In this document: in pieces, positions 1 to 9,263 of the stretch
Numbering within the stretch: position 1 is the first letter of the stretch
Layout: each line of letters starts with the position of its first letter
NCBI RefSeq assembly: GCF_037996765.1
Contig: NZ_JBBNAD010000004.1
Coordinates: 372,001 to 436,000, forward strand
DNA from: Bdellovibrio sp. GT3
Lineage (GTDB): Bacteria; Bdellovibrionota; Bdellovibrionia; Bdellovibrionales; Bdellovibrionaceae
Length of the DNA stretch: 64,000 nt
Direction of reading: 5' to 3'
Notes under the pieces: model-generated
What the model saw: only the letters and a program-made list of their open reading frames with translations
Databases searched by the model: none
Told to the model about the DNA's origin: nothing
Program-made: the position numbers and the translations under genes

Positions 1-2
1 CT

Positions 3-182
3 GGACTTGAGGAAGCCAGCGTGGATTGTGTGAAACTCATGTCCTGTGGAGCACAAGCAGATAAAGCAGCTAGAGAGAGAATCGAGATGTATGCATTTGT
101 CTTTTTCATAATTACCCCTATGCCAGACGTTAATGCATCGGTTGTGCCAACCGGAAAGGGCTTAAAATCGTCGCCGCTGTAA
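3..182 (+). CDS. C-terminal fragment of an unidentified gene cut by the window edge
   Basis: An open frame runs from the window edge to a TAA at 180-182 and encodes the last 59 residues of a protein. The fragment has two cysteines (VDCVKLMSC), a short charged helix (AARERIEMYA) and a hydrophobic stretch (FVFFIITPM). I do not recognise a family. It is open over its whole length, but 59 codons with no visible start is weak evidence, so it may be chance. From 183 to 327 I see no gene. Confidence 0.35.
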   Translation, partial: GLEEASVDCVKLMSCGAQADKAARERIEMYAFVFFIITPMPDVNASVVPTGKGLKSSPL

Positions 183-327
183 AGCTGAGTAACACTGTAA
201 AAAGAGTAGTTAACAATCAGGAAAATTCTCATCTTTTGGAGTCAATGAAACATTCTCGAATGAGACAGTGAGCGAAATTTCCCCAAGGAATTCAACAGGG
301 AACCGTCGAACGATTAACATAAGAATG

Positions 328-375
328 AAAAATGCGATGGATCCTGTCTCGATTTGGATCATCATCGCATTTTTT
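328..375. terminator. Long hairpin with A/T flanks, probable bidirectional terminator
   Basis: The arm AAAAATGCGATG pairs with CATCGCATTTTT. An inner GATCC/GGATC pair extends the stem, with a two-base bulge on the 3' side. The outer A and T runs allow it to work on either strand. It lies just past the 3' end of the minus-strand beta-propeller gene that stops at 421, and after the plus-strand fragment ending at 182. Confidence 0.65.
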
Positions 376-420
376 CTTTACTTCAAATTTTTGGAAGCGA
401 AGTTATTTAAAATTTTCTGT

Positions 421-2181
421 TTACTTTATTTGCGCTTTTTTCAGGTCATCGTCTGACACCAGAGACCAGGTCTTGCCATTGTTCTCAGAACGCAGAAGAG
501 CGTTGTTAAGATACGGGGACACAAATGACGGTTGTCCCTTTGCATCCTTCACCTGATATGGTGGGTACGGTCTCATGTTGCTGTATTCAACATATATATT
601 GTCTTTGCGATCCACAGTCATCACCTGATACCAGTGTGTGTACTCTGGAGCGTTAGGATACACAAGAACGCGAGCAGGATTCCAGCGGAAGGTTTTCGTT
701 TTTCTGTCGAAGTTTCCGTTCTGATAAACCAGGGCGCCGAAATATTCGAAATCGAAAACCTTTTTGTCATGCATCCACTGGCGATAAATGGTGTGAACTG
801 TGTCGTTCGCATCAATCATCATGGAGATATACGTTTGACTGCCTCCACCCCATACAGGTGAGCTGTAGTTGCTCTTATATCCTGTGTCCACGGTGTTCAT
901 CGGGACTTCCTTGCTCCAATCTGCAATGGAATCAGGCTTCAGGGAGTAAGTGGACATGAAGTGAGATCCATGGCCTCCGGAAACAACAATCAAGTTGCCA
1001 TTCCAGGTGCGAACGATGCCCGGCTGATTGTGAGTGTCGTTGACCGGCCAGGATTTAAGAATCGGCTTTTTACTGACCTTTTTTGTTTTAAGGTCGTATT
1101 CAGCAATCCAGATTTCAGAATAGGGCTGATTGTTGGCGTCGGGCTTAGGGATGATCGCACGTCCCGCGGAGTTCATTTTCGGTTTGAATTCACGATTCGC
1201 CTCAAGCCAGACAACGAAGTACTTGTTGCCGGAGCGAATGATCTTGGGCGAAGATCCGCTGCGGTAGCCAATCTCCTGGGCGCTAAGGCTTAGGAGTACG
1301 GGCTTTTCAGCCTCAAGTTGTCCTTTGGAATTCCTGGAGATTGGTTGCAGGTAAAGTTTTCCGACAGTTCCCAACCAGGAGTAGTCTTTTTCAAAGCCCG
1401 GAAGTTTTCCGTCGCTTAAATAGTAAAGCATTGCTGGAGGACCTTGAAGAGGAGCGCGGCTGTGCGGGCGTTCCAAATCATACAACTGTGGAAGTGGACA
1501 GTCATTCGTGCCAAGGACTCTGAAGATGCAAGCGGTGTCTTTGGTTCCCACCAAAGGCAGTCCCTGCCAGTTCAGTCCCTTGTCGTCGGAGTACATCATC
1601 ACATACGAAGTGTCTTTGTTGAAAACAGTGGTTTTCATGCGAAGCACCGTGTACATGCGATCGTTTTTATCAAAGACCGCCATCTTGGGATCCCACAAGA
1701 TGTCCTGTTTTGATTGCATAATCAAATCAGCAGCTTTGCTGTCGTAAAATGGAAGCAGTTGCTCGGCCATAAACGGGTAGTGAGTCCATGAGTTTTGGCG
1801 CAATGTTTGGAAACCATTGGCTACGGGGACAGTTTGCTCGCGGTCGTTGTAACGAAAGTAAGGTCTGTTTTTGGAGTCGAAAGAGGGCGCGGACACAGCA
1901 TATGATGGTGACCACTTAAAATCATGGCGTTCATGGAATGGCTCCACGAATTCATCCGCCGCGCGCAAGGAAGAAAACTTTTTTGCGGCAAGTACTTCAG
2001 CCTTCGGGAAGGGCTTAAGCTTTAAGGTTTCAAATTCCACTTTGTTCGTGGAGGACAGGTCCTGGGTTTCCACTTTTCTGGTGGTTAGATCTGAGTATTG
2101 AAGTCCGGAAAAGTATCCAATAAAAAGAGCGATACCAATACTTGCAGCTGTATATCTGGCTTTACTTACGATCACGATCAA
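421..2181 (-). CDS. Exported or membrane-anchored BNR/Asp-box (sialidase-fold) beta-propeller protein
   Basis: The 586-residue product starts with a short charged region and a hydrophobic segment (about residues 11-27), which is either a signal anchor or an uncleaved signal peptide. Two Asp-box motifs are visible, SDDKGLNW near residue 198 and SENNGKTW near residue 565. Between them are many beta-strand-rich repeats with aromatic ends. This is the pattern of BNR-repeat sialidase-like propellers, but I cannot place the arginine triad of true sialidases, so an enzymatic role is not shown. A prey-glycan or cell-surface binding role would suit a predator, but that is inference. The gene is monocistronic, with the regulator at 2272 upstream and a terminator between them. 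Confidence 0.7.
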   Translation of the reverse strand: MIVIVSKARYTAASIGIALFIGYFSGLQYSDLTTRKVETQDLSSTNKVEFETLKLKPFPKAEVLAAKKFSSLRAADEFVEPFHERHDFKWSPSYAVSAPSFDSKNRPYFRYNDREQTVPVANGFQTLRQNSWTHYPFMAEQLLPFYDSKAADLIMQSKQDILWDPKMAVFDKNDRMYTVLRMKTTVFNKDTSYVMMYSDDKGLNWQGLPLVGTKDTACIFRVLGTNDCPLPQLYDLERPHSRAPLQGPPAMLYYLSDGKLPGFEKDYSWLGTVGKLYLQPISRNSKGQLEAEKPVLLSLSAQEIGYRSGSSPKIIRSGNKYFVVWLEANREFKPKMNSAGRAIIPKPDANNQPYSEIWIAEYDLKTKKVSKKPILKSWPVNDTHNQPGIVRTWNGNLIVVSGGHGSHFMSTYSLKPDSIADWSKEVPMNTVDTGYKSNYSSPVWGGGSQTYISMMIDANDTVHTIYRQWMHDKKVFDFEYFGALVYQNGNFDRKTKTFRWNPARVLVYPNAPEYTHWYQVMTVDRKDNIYVEYSNMRPYPPYQVKDAKGQPSFVSPYLNNALLRSENNGKTWSLVSDDDLKKAQIK

Positions 2182-2230
2182 AGTCTCCCGATTTGAAACA
2201 CTTATCGGTTCATTTTGATCGATTTTTAAG

Positions 2231-2263
2231 TAAAAAGCCCCCTCAAAAGAGTTTTGAGGGGGT
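2231..2263 (-). terminator. Intrinsic terminator of the TIGR02147 regulator gene
   Basis: On the minus strand a stem CCCCCTCAAAA / TTTTGAGGGGG with a 3-nt loop is followed by CTTTTTA. It sits just downstream of the stop codon at 2272 and upstream of the beta-propeller gene, so it separates the two transcripts. Confidence 0.85.
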
Positions 2264-2271
2264 CTAGTTAT

Positions 2272-2775
2272 TTATTCATTTGTACTTGTCGGTTCCAGCA
2301 AGCGAACAGTCAGGTTGTACACCGAATCACTCTCCGAGGGTGCTTCGAGGTCCTTTGCTAATTGCTCCTGGAAAGTTTTGATCTTTTCCAGTGCATGAGC
2401 GTACTGTTCGCGTTTTACCTGGATGGCGATATGCGCCCCATCTGATAAACCGCTGAGATCCCGGCTGTCGATCGTTTCGATCAACTCCGTTCGAGCCTTG
2501 ACTCGACGTAGAGCCATCTCTTTCATAACCGCACTGCGTGCGTGTTCTGAGAGTGCCAAGTCGATAAAGTACTCTTTCTCTGGTTGAGTCAGATTCAGTC
2601 GCTCGGCAAGATTGATCGCCCGTGCCTCTGAAAGTCCCATTTTACGATTCAGAATTTCACTGAGTCGTGAGCTGGGCATTTCCAGATCTCTGGCGAATGC
2701 TCTTAGCGAGTAAGACGGATTCTTTTTCTGACGTTTTTCGAGTTCGCGTAAAATAAAGTCCCGATAGTTGTGCAT
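2272..2775 (-). CDS. TIGR02147-family HTH regulator, short form
   Basis: The 167-residue protein opens with YRDFILRELEKRQKKNPSYS, followed by a helix-turn-helix (RAFARDLEMPSSRLSEILN) and the family sequence AINLAERLNLTQPEKEYFIDL. These identify the TIGR02147 (DUF4423) regulators expanded in Fibrobacter and Bdellovibrio relatives. The usual C-terminal DUF4423 region is much longer (family members are about 270 residues), so this is a short member. It keeps an alpha/beta tail with IAIQVKREQYAHALEKI. The ATG at 2775 is preceded by TAGGTAG. Targets are unknown. A GAGAC element lies near 2868 upstream. Confidence 0.8.
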   Translation of the reverse strand: MHNYRDFILRELEKRQKKNPSYSLRAFARDLEMPSSRLSEILNRKMGLSEARAINLAERLNLTQPEKEYFIDLALSEHARSAVMKEMALRRVKARTELIETIDSRDLSGLSDGAHIAIQVKREQYAHALEKIKTFQEQLAKDLEAPSESDSVYNLTVRLLEPTSTNE

Positions 2776-2969
2776 GACTACCTAGCCTTTGGTTTGAATT
2801 TCCCCTAAAAACAAGTTTGCGAGATTCCGCGAAAAATCTCCAATTTATTTTTTATTCTGGCTACTCTTGAGACGCGGTCTGAAATTTCACTGTCTAACTT
2901 TTTTCAGAGAGAAATTAGCGCGTTTTCACTTAGACAGGTGTCAAAACTTCAGGCAGTAGTTTTGGATAC

Positions 2970-4406
2970 TTAGGGCTCTTCATCACGTTCAAACACAGGC
3001 GAGTACATGGAAAAATGATCGCGCTTCCACCAATGTCCGGTGTTTTTTAGCTCTTCCCAGTTGCTGAAATGGTACTGGTACTTCACGAAGCGCATGAATT
3101 TGGGGGATTTTCCCTCGAAAGGATCATGTTTAAATAACTCCTGTACCTCAGGGCATTCATCAAGCAGACGAGTCGCAAGATTCTGCAGCCAGAGATTTTC
3201 GTTGAATCCCTCGAGAGCCGCGAACCACATTTGCCAATCCAGGCGGGGCTGAAAGGGGGCGATCAAAGTCGGACGATGAGAGAGCTTTGTCGGCTTGTGT
3301 TTGAATTCGTACTCGAGCCAGGTATTGTTATCGTTACTGCCTTCAAGCACGATTTCAGGGCGGGTTTTGGTCATGACTGCAAATAACCCGTAAGGATTGG
3401 TGATACGGAATGGATAGAGGGCTCGCATCCACGGCAGCATGAAGTCCAAGGACTGACTTTTTTCAAAAGCCGTTTTAAATATCCAAAACAAATTTCCTGG
3501 AAGCAAAATGACCAGCACTGCCACAGCTATTTCTGTGGAGACACCTACCGGCAATATCCAGGATGTGTCAGTGAAGATCCAGAACCGGTCAGGAATCACT
3601 GACAGGCACATGCCCAATGTGATGAGGTTAAAGAATGCAAAGTTACCACTGAGGATAATCAGTACCTGCAACAGGATCAAAGCCAACGCACCACTGAAGC
3701 TTGCCAGGCCCGGAATGAAGATTAAAAATGGCACGGCAATTTCAATCACAAACATGAGTGCGCAGCTAAGCTTTTGCAAAGGCAAAGGAAGTTTGTCAGC
3801 AAACCAGGCCAGGGGAGTTGGCAGGGGTTGAGTCCAATAGTGGTAGCGGAGAGCGGTAAGGTTTTTCCAGTCAGGATCCTTGTTGGTTAGTTTAACGAGG
3901 CCTGATGAAAACATCAGTTTAAACAGAAGCAGCCAAACCAGTGCGAATATCATGGGGTGGATGGCATAACTTGCATAGGGAATCCACTCGATGGCGAAAG
4001 GCGCAAAGAACAGTCCTATGAGCCCCAGTTCCAATAGCAAATTGTCCCATTGATAGGAAAGGAAAACCTGCCCACAGGAGCAAAAAGACAAATACAAAAG
4101 CCAACATAGCAGCAACATCCAGCTTTGGCTGAACCCCAACAAAGCCAAGGACGAAGCCAGCATTCCAATAAGGCATGCGGCCTTTAAAGTAAAATCTCCG
4201 GAGGCAAGCCAAAACACCGAAGGAAAGTGCCGGATTCGTGAGACGCCCAATTCCTTATCCAGAAGATTAAGCAGATGATCAATGGACAGAATTCCACGGG
4301 ATCCAAAAAGACCCAGCACCTGTGTGGAAAGAGACAAGAATGCGATGAAATATGACAGAGCGAGGGCCTTGGAGATTACCCAACTACCAAAGAGATAGGA
4401 TTCCAA
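2970..4406 (-). CDS. Lipase maturation factor (LMF1)-family membrane protein
   Basis: The 478-residue protein has about eight hydrophobic segments in the first 320 residues. A soluble C-terminal part follows, with the LMF1 hallmarks NPYGLFAVMTKTRPEIVLEG, WLEYEFKHKP and QPRLDWQMWFAAL. In vertebrates LMF1 is an ER membrane factor needed to fold dimeric lipases. Bacterial homologues are uncharacterised and may help fold or modify exported proteins. The start is a TTG at 4406, chosen because AGGAGGG lies 4 nt upstream and there is no closer ATG. It begins 17 nt after the mutS2 stop, so it is probably the last gene of the lnt-mutS2 operon. Confidence 0.85.
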   Translation of the reverse strand: MESYLFGSWVISKALALSYFIAFLSLSTQVLGLFGSRGILSIDHLLNLLDKELGVSRIRHFPSVFWLASGDFTLKAACLIGMLASSLALLGFSQSWMLLLCWLLYLSFCSCGQVFLSYQWDNLLLELGLIGLFFAPFAIEWIPYASYAIHPMIFALVWLLLFKLMFSSGLVKLTNKDPDWKNLTALRYHYWTQPLPTPLAWFADKLPLPLQKLSCALMFVIEIAVPFLIFIPGLASFSGALALILLQVLIILSGNFAFFNLITLGMCLSVIPDRFWIFTDTSWILPVGVSTEIAVAVLVILLPGNLFWIFKTAFEKSQSLDFMLPWMRALYPFRITNPYGLFAVMTKTRPEIVLEGSNDNNTWLEYEFKHKPTKLSHRPTLIAPFQPRLDWQMWFAALEGFNENLWLQNLATRLLDECPEVQELFKHDPFEGKSPKFMRFVKYQYHFSNWEELKNTGHWWKRDHFSMYSPVFERDEEP

Positions 4407-4423
4407 TAGACCCTCCTAAAAAA

Positions 4424-6757
4424 TCAAGCTTCGCCAATCTCCGCCCACGTGATGCCATCGCCACCGTGTTCAGGAGATCCCGCTTTCCATTTTTTTACAT
4501 AAACAGAACGAGACAGGTATGTGCGGACGGCCTTTTTCAACGCCTCCGTGCCATGCCCATGAATGATCTTCAGGCGATCTTCGCGGGTGGTGGCAGCCTT
4601 GTCCAAAGCAATCTCCAATTCCTGTAGTGCTTCTTCGACGGTTTTGCCGCGTAAATCCAATGTGCGATCCTCGTCGGCCATCGAGGCTGAGAAGCCACCT
4701 GAATTTTTTCTTACCAGTTGGGAAGTGGGGTTCTGTGGTTTACCAGGCAGTCTTAAATCCTGCCAGTTTACCTGCAGGCGCACTGAGCCTGACAAAATCA
4801 ACAGATCCCCTTTGTTGTTCGGTGCACTTTGCACGATGCCGTCCTGATTCAAAGTAGGTACGAACACTTTCGAACCTGGAGGGAATTTTTTTGCAAACTC
4901 ATCCGCTGTCTGTGGAGCTCCGGCTTGCACGACCGGTTTGGCTTTGACGATTTCAGGAAGCTGATACTTGATTTCCTGAAGAGCCGCGTGCCGCTTGAAA
5001 GTTTCTGCCACTTTGGCTTGTGCAATAGCGTCCTCCACTTTGCGTTCAGCTTTCTTCAAAGTGCGTTGCAGCCACTCATCTTTGTCTTTGTTGAATTGCG
5101 CAAGCAATCCATCGTACTTGTTTTTGGTTTCGACAGCCTTTTTGGTTTCTTTGCGCAAATGATCCTGAAGAATTGAGATATCACTTTTCAACTGTTCAAT
5201 CTGTTCAAGGCCTTCCAGGCGTGCGCGCGTGGCTGGTGCCAATACATCCATGGCTCTTTGAACGATGGATTGGGCGACGCCAACACGTTTTGCAGTTTGA
5301 ATCGCCAAGGAGTCACCAGGTATCCCTGCCAAAAATCCATATGTAGGGCGGCCGGTTTTAGGATCGTATTCCATGCTGCCGTTAAGGACGCGGGAGTTTT
5401 CATCCCAGCCGGATTTCAAAGGGCCCAAATGCGACGTTACGATGGCAAAGACATCGTTCGCAGAGAATTCCTCGATGAAGGCACGCGCCAGGGCACTTCC
5501 TTCTTCGGGATCTGTGGAGCCACAGATTTCGTCGATTAAGATCAGATTTTGATGGCCTTTGACGGAAGCGGCCTTGCCCAGAATTTTCAAGTGGGCTGCA
5601 AATGTGGAGAGTTCCTCGTCAACACTTTGGCTGTCGCCGATCCCGATCAGGACATCTTTAAAAAACGGAATGCGCGAAGTTTCGCTGGCGCAAATAGGAA
5701 GTCCGCAGCGAGCCATCTGGGCAGCAAGCCCAATTGATTTTAGCAATACGGTTTTACCGCCGGCATTGGGACCGCTTAAAAGCAGGATGCTTTTTTTGCC
5801 ATCCAAAAGGACCGTGTTTGAAATAACTTTTTTGCCACTCAGTTGTAGCAGCGGATGGCGCACTTCGATAAGTTCCATTGTGTCTGTGGCGAACTCAATC
5901 GGATGTCCGTTGATTTGGTTTGTGAACTGGGCCTGGGAAAAGCGAATATCGCCTTCCTCCATCAAGACACGCGAGCTTTCAATGTCTATCACCTGTGATG
6001 AAAGATAGTGAGAAAGCTGGGTTAACAGTCTTTCGATCTCGTCCTCGATTTCCGCTTCAACCTGTCTGAGGCGGTTGTTGGTCGGAATGACTTTTTCGGG
6101 CTCAATGAAAACGGTTTGCTTACTTTGTGAAGAACCGTGAATCACGCCAGGAAGTTTGCTTTGCATGCCTGCGCGAACGGGTAGAACCCAACGTCCTTCG
6201 CGGGTTGTGACGAATTTATCCTGAATGACGGTTTCCATCTGATGGTCGCGCACCAGGCGATCCAGGGTGTTCTGGACTTCGCGGGCCAGGCGTTCTTTCT
6301 CTTTGAACAAGTTGTACAAAGTCTCGCTCGCGTCAGAACGGATTTCTCCGCCGGGAGTCAGGATCTGATCGATGGCTGAAAGAGGTTCTTCCGCATCCAT
6401 CAGGCTGTCATGCATTCTTTTTGCCCAAGAGTTTTCAATGGGTTCAAGCGCTTCCTTCAAGGCCAGGGCTTCCATGCAGAAGCTGCGAACGTCTTTAATT
6501 TCCAGAGTTTTAAGGACGGCTTTCTTTTTCAGACGAGCGATCCATGTTGAATACAGATCCAGGCTCTGCATGTAGGGGCGGAGTCCTTGATTCAGAACTT
6601 CAGTGGCATCGGCAATTTCCTGGAAGCTGACATATGCTTCTTCGGCGGAAGACAGCGGCTTGATGTCGAGTACAGCTTCACGGCCCACATCACTTGTGGC
6701 GTGGGATTTTATTTTTTCTAAAATTTCAATCCAATCAAGGACGACGAGATCTTGCAT
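4424..6757 (-). CDS. mutS2: Endonuclease/ribosome-rescue ATPase MutS2
   Basis: The 777 residues match the usual length of about 785. The order is a MutS core/lever region, the ATPase domain with Walker A GPNAGGKT and Walker B LILIDEICGSTDPEEGSA, a long coiled coil (EQLKSDISILQDHLRKETKK onward), and a C-terminal Smr domain with LDLRG and HGHGTEALK near the end. MutS2 lacks the mismatch-recognition domain. It is linked to suppression of recombination and, in Bacillus, to sensing collided ribosomes through the Smr domain. The ATG at 6757 lies inside the end of lnt (23-nt overlap), so translation is probably coupled to it. Confidence 0.95.
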   Translation of the reverse strand: MQDLVVLDWIEILEKIKSHATSDVGREAVLDIKPLSSAEEAYVSFQEIADATEVLNQGLRPYMQSLDLYSTWIARLKKKAVLKTLEIKDVRSFCMEALALKEALEPIENSWAKRMHDSLMDAEEPLSAIDQILTPGGEIRSDASETLYNLFKEKERLAREVQNTLDRLVRDHQMETVIQDKFVTTREGRWVLPVRAGMQSKLPGVIHGSSQSKQTVFIEPEKVIPTNNRLRQVEAEIEDEIERLLTQLSHYLSSQVIDIESSRVLMEEGDIRFSQAQFTNQINGHPIEFATDTMELIEVRHPLLQLSGKKVISNTVLLDGKKSILLLSGPNAGGKTVLLKSIGLAAQMARCGLPICASETSRIPFFKDVLIGIGDSQSVDEELSTFAAHLKILGKAASVKGHQNLILIDEICGSTDPEEGSALARAFIEEFSANDVFAIVTSHLGPLKSGWDENSRVLNGSMEYDPKTGRPTYGFLAGIPGDSLAIQTAKRVGVAQSIVQRAMDVLAPATRARLEGLEQIEQLKSDISILQDHLRKETKKAVETKNKYDGLLAQFNKDKDEWLQRTLKKAERKVEDAIAQAKVAETFKRHAALQEIKYQLPEIVKAKPVVQAGAPQTADEFAKKFPPGSKVFVPTLNQDGIVQSAPNNKGDLLILSGSVRLQVNWQDLRLPGKPQNPTSQLVRKNSGGFSASMADEDRTLDLRGKTVEEALQELEIALDKAATTREDRLKIIHGHGTEALKKAVRTYLSRSVYVKKWKAGSPEHGGDGITWAEIGEA

Positions 6758-8351
6758 TCAGGGCTCCAATTAGAACAATGCCGAAAAGCGCGAGCAGTAA
6801 AACGAACCAATCATAGTGGCCCCATTTAACATAGGCGGTGGCTGGTGCATTTTTCAAATACTTTACCGTAAACTGTCCTGTCCACTCTTCATGAAGTGGG
6901 GAAGTTTGTTGAAGGTCACCGTTTGCCAGCATCACCGTGCTAATCCCGGTGTTGGTTGAACGAATCAGTGGGCGACGGACTTCAATCCCTCTCGCCAGCG
7001 TCATGTACATGTGTTGTAAGGGCTCAAAGGTGCGCCCGAACCAAGAGTCATTTGTAACATTCACCAGAATGTCAGAATTCGCTGCCGCCAAGCCGCGGGA
7101 AAAGGCGGGATCCAATCCTTCATAGCAAATCTGACCACCCAGGCGAATGGTGTCGTCTTTGTGATTCCAATTCAGGGCCCGCGGACCTGTGCCGCGTCCA
7201 AAGTTTGAAATGAAAGGCAGCCATTTAAGCATGATCGGGAATTTTTCGCTTAACGGAAGATACTCTCCAAACGCCAGAAGGTTCGTCTTCAAATAAGGAG
7301 AATCGAGGTTGTTTCCACGTCCATCAATCAGGAACAGGGCATTGAAAGTGGCTTCATCGCGATGCGGATCAACAACCGGGCTGCGCGAGTAGGCCCCGGC
7401 CAGAATTGGCTGCTGCAGGTTTACCAGTTCGCGAGCCAGAGTTTGCGAGTGCTTGCGATTTAAGAGGCGTTGATCCAGGTAATCGGGGAAAGCCGTTTCC
7501 GGCCAGACAAACAATTCAGTGTCAGGGAACTTTTGTGCAGCTTCCAGAGTCATCGCCGTGAATTTGCGCGTGATGAAGTCCTGGGCGCCACGGCCTTGCT
7601 CGGCCTGAATCTTGTCGGAGTTCCCGATGTTGGCTTGAATGATTGTGGCTTTGAATTCGCGATCGAAATGATCCCATGTGCTCTTATGGAAATGGCCACC
7701 TGCGACCAAGGCAATCAAAAGTACAAGCAGTGCGGTGATCTGGCCAAAACTGTGAAAAGACTTTTTGAAGCCGACCCAAATTGAAGCCACCCAGGCATTT
7801 AGTAGCAAGACTACTGCTGACAAGCCGGCAAAGCCAATCACGTCGGCCCATTGATAGGCCGGAATATGGGCCGCAAGAAGTGTGTAGCCCAAATTCCAAT
7901 CAAAAATGACCGGCCAGATGCGCTCCAAAAGAGCATGGGACAAGGCGATCGTGAATAAAGTCTGAGTTTGCGAGAGATTGAATTTCTTTTTTAGAAATAC
8001 TCCCAAAGTGGTCGCCGCAGGAATGTAGAGATGCATGAAAGCACAAAAAAGCAGCAGTGCTGCGAAGGAAATCACCCAAGGCATTGCGCCGAATTCATGC
8101 GCTGTGTAGGCAATCCAGTGAAAACCAATTGCTGTCAGAGTGAATTGCGTGCACCAGCCGCTCCAGAAGGCCTTTTTCAGAGGGGCGGAGGAATTATTTC
8201 CAGAGACTGAAATCCACAGAGGAGCATAGCAAAACAGCAAAGCCCATGGTGGAAGCGGGATGTAGCTTGTTCCCACCAAAATTCCCGAGAGTAATGCCCA
8301 ACGTAAATCGATGGCTTTGTGCTTGAATAATTGAACGGCTTTCTTCATCAT
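6735..8351 (-). CDS. lnt: Apolipoprotein N-acyltransferase Lnt
   Basis: Lnt is the inner-membrane enzyme that adds the third acyl chain to the lipid-modified N-terminal cysteine of lipoproteins. An N-terminal set of membrane segments is followed by a periplasmic nitrilase-type domain. The catalytic Glu is in WPETAFPDYL, Lys in YLKTNLLAFGEYLP and Cys in GGQICYEGLDP. A C-terminal membrane helix ends in ARSRRP. The ATG at 8351 (538 residues) is preferred over the GTG at 8384, which would abut the start of the divergent gene; neither has a good ribosome-binding site. The many lipoproteins in this window are expected substrates. Confidence 0.93.
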   Translation of the reverse strand: MMKKAVQLFKHKAIDLRWALLSGILVGTSYIPLPPWALLFCYAPLWISVSGNNSSAPLKKAFWSGWCTQFTLTAIGFHWIAYTAHEFGAMPWVISFAALLLFCAFMHLYIPAATTLGVFLKKKFNLSQTQTLFTIALSHALLERIWPVIFDWNLGYTLLAAHIPAYQWADVIGFAGLSAVVLLLNAWVASIWVGFKKSFHSFGQITALLVLLIALVAGGHFHKSTWDHFDREFKATIIQANIGNSDKIQAEQGRGAQDFITRKFTAMTLEAAQKFPDTELFVWPETAFPDYLDQRLLNRKHSQTLARELVNLQQPILAGAYSRSPVVDPHRDEATFNALFLIDGRGNNLDSPYLKTNLLAFGEYLPLSEKFPIMLKWLPFISNFGRGTGPRALNWNHKDDTIRLGGQICYEGLDPAFSRGLAAANSDILVNVTNDSWFGRTFEPLQHMYMTLARGIEVRRPLIRSTNTGISTVMLANGDLQQTSPLHEEWTGQFTVKYLKNAPATAYVKWGHYDWFVLLLALFGIVLIGALNARSRRP

Positions 8352-8384
8352 GGTATTAGTAACACAAAGAATGAGTGAGTCCAC

Positions 8385-9224
8385 GTGAAATTAAAAGTCC
8401 GATGCCCAGGTTGTGCTAAATTATACGAAGTTGCGAGTGATGATATTCATTCGGAAACTCCGGTATTTCAGTGCATTTCTTGCGACAACCGTTTTGGTTT
8501 CGAATATCCTCCGATGGATCCTGCGAGTGTGCTTACGTTCTTGGTACCTGTGACTGGTATGGCGCCAACTTCTGATGCGCAGCAAAAACAAGTCACGACA
8601 GAGGAAATCCTGGAATCCATCACAAAGCCCGCGGTTGAGCCAACAGTGGAGCAAGTGCAAAGCCAGGAAATGAAGTCATGCCCGAAATGCGGCGCTTTGA
8701 ATGGTCGTCGCGCTCATGAGTGCTATTCTTGCCACGTTTTGTTTGAGCGTTTGGTAGGGCTGCCTCAGGATGCCAGCCTCCGCGCGCAGCCAAGTCTGGT
8801 GCGCAAATGGAAAAACGTTTTGGATAATTTTGAAGATGAGAGCCTTCACGAGGCCTTCATCAAAAGTTGTGCGGAACTTGATGCTCATCGTTTTGCGATT
8901 TTGAAATACGAAGAAATTAAATCGGCTCAGGGTGGGGATGCACTTTGCGATCAAATGATCGCGCGTATCAACAGCATGATGATGGTGGGTATTTCTCAAA
9001 AGCCAACAACCAGAGTTGCCAACCCAGCGCACGCAAATCGTCCCAAGTGGATGAAGTGGGTCTACATCGGTCCATTCGCCGTCAGTGCTGTGTTGATTCT
9101 TTGGGGATTGCTAAATCTTGGAAACCGCAATTTGGTCGGCGTGGGCGTGGCATTAGCCTGTATGGCGACCGGTATGATCGTAATGATCCGCGGACGCTTA
9201 TCACTTTCAGATTTCATGGATTAA
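8385..9224 (+). CDS. Zinc-ribbon membrane protein of unknown function
   Basis: The 279 residues begin at once with a zinc ribbon of MJ0042 type (CPGCAKLYEV ... FQCISCDNRFGF). A linker and a second ribbon (CPKCGALNGRRAHECYSC) follow, then a helical region and two C-terminal hydrophobic segments (VYIGPFAVSAVLILWGLL and LVGVGVALACMATGMIVMI). Because the ribbon starts at residue 5, the GTG at 8385 must be the start. It lies only 33 bp from the divergent lnt start. MJ0042-type ribbons are common at the N-termini of myxobacterial and bdellovibrio proteins. No activity can be inferred. Confidence 0.75.
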   Translation: MKLKVRCPGCAKLYEVASDDIHSETPVFQCISCDNRFGFEYPPMDPASVLTFLVPVTGMAPTSDAQQKQVTTEEILESITKPAVEPTVEQVQSQEMKSCPKCGALNGRRAHECYSCHVLFERLVGLPQDASLRAQPSLVRKWKNVLDNFEDESLHEAFIKSCAELDAHRFAILKYEEIKSAQGGDALCDQMIARINSMMMVGISQKPTTRVANPAHANRPKWMKWVYIGPFAVSAVLILWGLLNLGNRNLVGVGVALACMATGMIVMIRGRLSLSDFMD

Positions 9225-9229
9225 AAAGC

Positions 9230-9259
9230 AAAAAGGCAGTCGGTGAGACTGCCTTTTTT
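9230..9259. terminator. Bidirectional intrinsic terminator between convergent genes
   Basis: AAAAAGGCAGTC pairs with GACTGCCTTTTTT around a 5-nt loop. It lies between the zinc-ribbon gene (stop at 9224) and the end of the convergent protease gene (9264), with T runs on both strands. Confidence 0.9.
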
Positions 9260-9263
9260 AGTT

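Noticed and set aside
268-456. Open frame of 62 codons overlapping the first hairpin
   Set aside because: It is low-complexity hydrophobic sequence that runs through the terminator hairpin and into the end of the minus-strand gene; no ribosome-binding site.
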